From assembly GCA_015069495.1 (NCBI GenBank), contig SVIN01000003.1, positions 25,771 through 89,770 of the forward strand: DNA of 64,000 nucleotides. Direction: 5' to 3'. This document shows, in pieces, positions 59,335 to 64,000 of the stretch; the stretch's first letter is position 1, and each line of letters begins with the position of its first letter. The notes beneath the pieces were generated by a model that ran no database searches, was not told the origin of the DNA, and was given only the letters and a program-made list of their open reading frames with translations. Origin of the DNA: Clostridiales bacterium. GTDB taxonomy: Bacteria > Bacillota > Clostridia > Christensenellales > Borkfalkiaceae. The translations under genes were made by a program, and so were the position numbers.

Positions 59335-60465
59335 TTATTTCATTTTTCGTGCAAGTTCACGCCCAATTTCGTTTAAAATTTCAGCAGATTTTGCAATTTC
59401 TTCTTCCGTAGTTTGCGGGGAAAAACTAAGACGCAGTACACCATCCGCCGTCTTTTCATCGTAACCGCACGCCAAAATCACTTTACTGTATCGGTGTTTC
59501 GCGTTAGACGAACAAGCCGACCCCGTACCCACAATCAAACCTTTGTCGTTTGCCATATGCAGTAAAATTTCACCGCGTAAACCGCGCGCCGAAACGCTGA
59601 GTATGTACGGTGTCGCATCTTCTGAAGATAGACGGGTATACACTTCCTTATCAAGCGCAGACCAAAGCTGTTCGCGATAACCTTTTATACGATTGAAATC
59701 CTCTTTGATTGTCGCAAACTTTTCTTCCGCCGCATAACGGAAATGCATGATACCAAATACGTTCTCGGTACCGCTTCTTCTGCCTGCTTCCTGCCCGCCA
59801 CCATACAGATAAGGCGGAAGTTGCAGGGATTTTCGTTTAATCAACGCTCCAACGCCTTTCAACCCGCCTATTTTGTGTGCGCTCAGTGCATATAAATCCA
59901 CGTCTTTGCTCAATTTATACGGAATTTTTCCATAAGCTTGCACCCCATCGCAATGAAAAATCACACGTGGATTTTTTTGTTTGACAAGCCTTGCGATTGC
60001 GTTGATATCGTTGATTGCACCGATTTCATTATTGACGTGCATGACGGACACAAAACTCGTTTTATCGTCCACCAAGGCAAGCAAAGCGTTTACGTCCACT
60101 CGCCCATCCCTTTGCAAAGGCGCAAAGCGCGCATCTATTACACCGCGATTTTTTAATTCAAGGAATGCCGCGGATACAGCGGAATGTTCCCCTGCCGTCG
60201 TAACGGCATTACCTCGTTTGGCAAAAGAGAAAATAGCTTGGTTATCCGATTCCGTTCCGCAAGAGGTAAAAATCAGCTCAAACGCGTTTTCGTCCGCAAT
60301 CTTAGAAAGCAAAACGGAGCGCGCTTTTTTCAGCTCGCTCTGTAATGCAAACCCCTCGTTGTACATACCCGATGGGTTGTGGAATTTTTCCGTTATATAC
60401 TCGGTTGCGCGTTCAAAAGCACCAACCGACGGCTTGGTTGTCGCCGCATTATCCAAATAAACCAT
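59335..60465 (-). CDS. Cysteine desulfurase (NifS/IscS-like)
   Basis: MVYLDNAATTKPS, SAHKIGGLKGVGALI, GTGSACSSN. Confidence 0.93.
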   Translation of the reverse strand: MVYLDNAATTKPSVGAFERATEYITEKFHNPSGMYNEGFALQSELKKARSVLLSKIADENAFELIFTSCGTESDNQAIFSFAKRGNAVTTAGEHSAVSAAFLELKNRGVIDARFAPLQRDGRVDVNALLALVDDKTSFVSVMHVNNEIGAINDINAIARLVKQKNPRVIFHCDGVQAYGKIPYKLSKDVDLYALSAHKIGGLKGVGALIKRKSLQLPPYLYGGGQEAGRRSGTENVFGIMHFRYAAEEKFATIKEDFNRIKGYREQLWSALDKEVYTRLSSEDATPYILSVSARGLRGEILLHMANDKGLIVGTGSACSSNAKHRYSKVILACGYDEKTADGVLRLSFSPQTTEEEIAKSAEILNEIGRELARKMK

Positions 60466-61055
60466 TATTTTTGCTTCTTTTCTTGCATAACGTAATCACT
60501 TTCCAACTTGTTACGTCTTGCAAATTTTAAAATATTCATCAGCATTTCTTCACGACACTCTAATACGAACAACTTTTTACCATTGAATTCAGCCAAAATA
60601 TACATGAAGAACTTACCCTTTGCAGGTACGTCGTTCGAGGTACAAATCACCGTCTTTGTTGCGGGTTCGCTTTTGAAGCGCTCAAACGAGGGATTGTCAA
60701 CGTCACCGAATTGAATCATGTCTTCACAGTCAAAACGTGCAATCAACTTACGCTTATTTACGTTGATAACTTTGGATATACGCAATTCACCTGACACAAA
60801 CGCATAGTCATAGCTAACGTTGATACGCATTTTCCATTGTCTAAGCAAAAACCAAGACGCAAGCAACCATATAAAAATGAAACCCCACGATATCCAATCC
60901 CCTGGTTCGTTGACACGAATTGTGTAGAACCCCAGCACAAACCATATAATCGCTAAGCCAAGGAACACCCAGGAAATGCCCGTTATTACATTGTATCTCT
61001 TCGTTTTCTTATCTGAATTATGCGCTACGGCGCTTTCTTCATAAAAAACGTCCAT
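60465..61055 (-). CDS. DUF6106-like membrane protein
   Basis: Two TM segments, FVSGELRISKVINVNKRKLIARF. Confidence 0.5.
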   Translation of the reverse strand: MDVFYEESAVAHNSDKKTKRYNVITGISWVFLGLAIIWFVLGFYTIRVNEPGDWISWGFIFIWLLASWFLLRQWKMRINVSYDYAFVSGELRISKVINVNKRKLIARFDCEDMIQFGDVDNPSFERFKSEPATKTVICTSNDVPAKGKFFMYILAEFNGKKLFVLECREEMLMNILKFARRNKLESDYVMQEKKQK

Positions 61056-61104
61056 TATTTACTCCTTCACCCGCCCCATTACGGGGCGGGATATTTTGTT
61101 CACG

Positions 61105-64000
61105 TTAAATTTCCAACGCACCTTCATATACAGTCTTCACGTTGCCGAGCAATTCGATATCGCCATCCGAGTGATAGTTCACCGTCAAATCGCCGCCGCG
61201 AAGTTTTACCGTTACGTTGGTATCCTTATCGCAATAACCTGCAAGCACCGCTGCAACCACTGCCGCGCATGCGCCGGAACCGCATGCCCACGTTTCACCG
61301 CTGCCGCGTTCCCAAACACGCATCTTTATGGTTACTTTATTTACCACACGGATAAATTCAGTATTGATACCTTCGGGGAAGTATTCGCAATTTTCAAACT
61401 CACTGCCGATGGCTTTTACATTAATTGCGTCTACCTTGTCACTGAAAATAACACAGTGAGGGTTACCCAAACCGACCAACGTTACTTTGTAATCAATGCC
61501 GCCCACGTTGATGGTCTTACCTACAATTTGGTCTTCATCCCAAATACAAGGAATTTCCGAACCTTTCAAAGTAACCTTACCAAGATTTACGCTAGCAGTG
61601 TTTACTTTACCGCTGAAAGAATATACCTTCACATCCAAGACGGATTTCGCCATCTCAATCTTCATGTCGTTTTTGCGGACAATACCTTTTTCATAGAGGT
61701 ATTTACCGATACAGCGGATTGCATTACCGCCCATAGGCACTTCCTTACCGTCACGGTTGAAGACACGGACTTTCGCGTCTGCTACGTCAGAGTTTTCAAT
61801 CAATGCAATACCGTCACCGCCAATACCGTAATGAGGCACAACGTAGTTTACCGCAATCGATTCGGGACAAGTAATTTTTCCGTCGCGGTTATCAAATACG
61901 ATATAGTCGTTACCGCAGGACTGCATCTTGGTGAAATTCAACTTCAACTTTTCCGTACGGAGTGCGTTGATATCTACCAATTCGGTATTATCTTCAGTAA
62001 ATTTACTTGCGATAATATCGGCAAGCGCGTTTGCCGTATCCAATGCTGTCAATACGGTGATACCGAGCAAGATTGCGTGGTGATGCAATCGGATGAAGTC
62101 GTTGATGGATTCCATATCCGTCTTACCCGTATAGATAACGTAGTCGATTTTCCCTTCGTCCATCAACTTGATAACCGAATCGGTTGCCGACAATCTATCT
62201 ACCACCGTGCAATCAAAGCCGAGGTCGGTGATTACTTTTGCCGTACCCTTCGTTGCATACAAGGTACAACCCAAATCCCCGAATTTTTTCGCGATACCCA
62301 AAACGTCTAATTTATCTTGATCGTTTACAGTCAAATACACGCCAACGGGTTTGCGTTCGGTGGGATGACACATCTTAAAGCCTGCGGATACCAAACCCTT
62401 GAACATGGCTTCTTCAATCGTTTTACCGATACCCAAAACTTCACCCGTCGATTTCATTTGAGGACCAAGCTGAGAGTTTACGTCGTTGAGTTTTTCAAAG
62501 CTGAATACGGGCACTTTTACCGCCACGTAAGGCGAAGAAGGATACAAGCCCGTACCAAACCCGAGGTCTTTCAAGGCTTCGCCTGCAATAATCTTGGTTG
62601 CAAGCTCTACCATTGGTACACCCGTTACCTTGGAAATATAAGGTACGGTACGCGACGCGCGGGGATTTACCTCGATAACGTACAATTGACCGCGGTAAAT
62701 GAGGTATTGGATATTGATAAGACCTTGCGTCTTCAACTCCAATGCGAGCTGTGTGGAAACTTCAATAATGCGTTCCAACATCGTATCGTCCAAGTTATAG
62801 GGAGGATATACCGCAATCGAGTCGCCAGAATGGATACCCGTACGTTCAATGTGTTGCATGATACCAGGAATCAAAACGTCTTTACCGTCCGAAATTGCGT
62901 CTACTTCCAACTCCGTACCCATGAGGTACTGGTCGCAAAGTACGGGGTTTTCAATCCCTTGCGCAAGAATGACGTCCATATAACGACAAACGTCTTCAGG
63001 GGTAAATGCAATCGTCATATTTTGACCGCCGATAACGTAGGAAGGTCGTAACAATACGGGATATTCTAAGATTTCCGCCGCCTTAAGGGCTTCTTCCTTG
63101 GTCATAACCGTCAAAGCCTTCGGACGGGGAATGGAATATTTTTCAAGCAACGCTTCAAAACGTTCTCTGTCTTCCGCCGCGTCTACGCTATCCGCGGAAG
63201 TGCCCAAAATACGGATACCGTTTGCAGCGAAGTACGCGCAAAGGTTGATAGCCGTTTGACCGCCGAACGTGATGATAACGCCATAGGGTTTTTCTACGTC
63301 CAAAACGTGTTGCACGTCTTCAGGCGTCAAAGGTTCAAAGTACAAACGATCCGCCGTATCGAAGTCCGTAGAAACCGTTTCGGGGTTATTGTTGATGATG
63401 GCTACTTCATAGCCGAGTTCCTTCAACGTCCATACGCAATGTACAGATGAATAGTCAAATTCGATACCTTGACCGATACGGATAGGGCCTGAACCGATAA
63501 CGACGATACGCTTCCTATCACTGTTTTCCAAGAACGATTTCGCTTCGTCGTGTTCGTGAGGGTCAAACGTAGAATAGAAGTACGGCGTTTTCGCGGGGAA
63601 TTCCGCCGCGCAGGTATCTACCATCTTATAAGCCGCCTTTTTACGGTAAGGCACCGCTTGACCGCTGAGCGCGGCAATATCCTTATCCAAATAACCAAGG
63701 CGTTTCCCTTCTTCGTACAAATCTTCTGTTAAGGTTTCCGTTGCCAAGCGTTCTTCATACGCAATCAAGTTTTTAAACTTGTTCAAGAACCAACGGTCGA
63801 TTTTGGTGATATTAAACACTTCGTCCACCGTAACGCCCTTTTTGAGCGCGGCGTATACAACGAAGATACGCTCGTCCGTCATTTCGGGCAATTTCGCAAT
63901 CAATTCTTCCTTGGTAGAATGCAAGAATTTCTTGTAATTCATCGTACTAGTGGAAATTTCTGCACCGCGTACCGCTTTCATGATTGCCATTTCGAAAGAA
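61105..64000 (-). CDS. Carbamoyl-phosphate synthase large subunit fused to a diaminopimelate epimerase domain; N-terminus off window
   Basis: CarB oligomerisation domain, second ATP-grasp and MGS domain up to ~61960, then DapF LNFTKMQSCGNDYIVFDN...ERGSGETWACGSGACAAVV without stop or start at the junction. The frame continues upstream of 63990 (SFEMAIMKAVRGAEI). Confidence 0.9.
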   Translation of the reverse strand, partial: SFEMAIMKAVRGAEISTSTMNYKKFLHSTKEELIAKLPEMTDERIFVVYAALKKGVTVDEVFNITKIDRWFLNKFKNLIAYEERLATETLTEDLYEEGKRLGYLDKDIAALSGQAVPYRKKAAYKMVDTCAAEFPAKTPYFYSTFDPHEHDEAKSFLENSDRKRIVVIGSGPIRIGQGIEFDYSSVHCVWTLKELGYEVAIINNNPETVSTDFDTADRLYFEPLTPEDVQHVLDVEKPYGVIITFGGQTAINLCAYFAANGIRILGTSADSVDAAEDRERFEALLEKYSIPRPKALTVMTKEEALKAAEILEYPVLLRPSYVIGGQNMTIAFTPEDVCRYMDVILAQGIENPVLCDQYLMGTELEVDAISDGKDVLIPGIMQHIERTGIHSGDSIAVYPPYNLDDTMLERIIEVSTQLALELKTQGLINIQYLIYRGQLYVIEVNPRASRTVPYISKVTGVPMVELATKIIAGEALKDLGFGTGLYPSSPYVAVKVPVFSFEKLNDVNSQLGPQMKSTGEVLGIGKTIEEAMFKGLVSAGFKMCHPTERKPVGVYLTVNDQDKLDVLGIAKKFGDLGCTLYATKGTAKVITDLGFDCTVVDRLSATDSVIKLMDEGKIDYVIYTGKTDMESINDFIRLHHHAILLGITVLTALDTANALADIIASKFTEDNTELVDINALRTEKLKLNFTKMQSCGNDYIVFDNRDGKITCPESIAVNYVVPHYGIGGDGIALIENSDVADAKVRVFNRDGKEVPMGGNAIRCIGKYLYEKGIVRKNDMKIEMAKSVLDVKVYSFSGKVNTASVNLGKVTLKGSEIPCIWDEDQIVGKTINVGGIDYKVTLVGLGNPHCVIFSDKVDAINVKAIGSEFENCEYFPEGINTEFIRVVNKVTIKMRVWERGSGETWACGSGACAAVVAAVLAGYCDKDTNVTVKLRGGDLTVNYHSDGDIELLGNVKTVYEGALEI

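Noticed and set aside
61096-62310. 404-aa plus-strand ORF
   Set aside because: Fully antisense to the carB-dapF frame, no recognisable motifs; codon-bias shadow.
1-64000. CRISPR arrays, rRNA genes, prophage or intact transposase genes
   Set aside because: Looked for repeat-spacer periodicity, rRNA motifs, integrase/transposase motifs; none seen by eye.

Overview
This 64-kb window looks like a mostly core-genome segment of a low-GC, endospore-forming Clostridia-type bacterium. Lineage is inferred from SpoIIID, pta-ackA-yceD-rpmF, the miaB-mutS-mutL-miaA cluster and general protein flavour; no 16S is present. Most genes are on the minus strand. In order the contents are: an edge-truncated lipoprotein, acpP, tex, two overlapping DNA-repair genes (AlkD-like and DNA-deoxyinosine glycosylase-like), an M16 protease, a polysaccharide deacetylase, mutS2, a U32 peptidase, a HAD hydrolase, uvrC, a copA/arsR copper locus, rpmF-yceD, ackA-pta, tmcAL (ylbM), tRNA-Thr(CGT), a decaying patch with three gene remnants, nrdDG with upstream NrdR-box-like palindromes, a divergent rho, tyrA, spoIIID, topoisomerase IV-type parE/parC, helD, a small beta-repeat protein, argS, ychF, a phosphopantetheinyl transferase, mtnN, ung, a long miaB-mutS-mutL-miaA-ynbB cluster, a class A PBP, thiI, a cysteine desulfurase, and a carB reading frame continuing without a break into dapF. 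No CRISPR array, rRNA, phage or intact transposon was seen. Points most worth a second look: (1) the CarB-DapF fusion, whose DapF part has Gly where the first catalytic Cys is expected; (2) CopA with DKTATLT instead of DKTGTLT, and a CopZ-like C-terminal domain preceded by an internal Shine-Dalgarno plus ATG; (3) a Rho with non-canonical residues at conserved catalytic positions; (4) a Gfo/Idh gene broken by one in-frame TAA beside other gene remnants; (5) a 60-aa repeat protein (DUF6150/septoil-knot-like) with a strong promoter and an untracked 33-aa membrane ORF downstream; (6) an 18-bp tandem repeat pair present at two sites. All family calls are by eye from the sequence; no searches were run.
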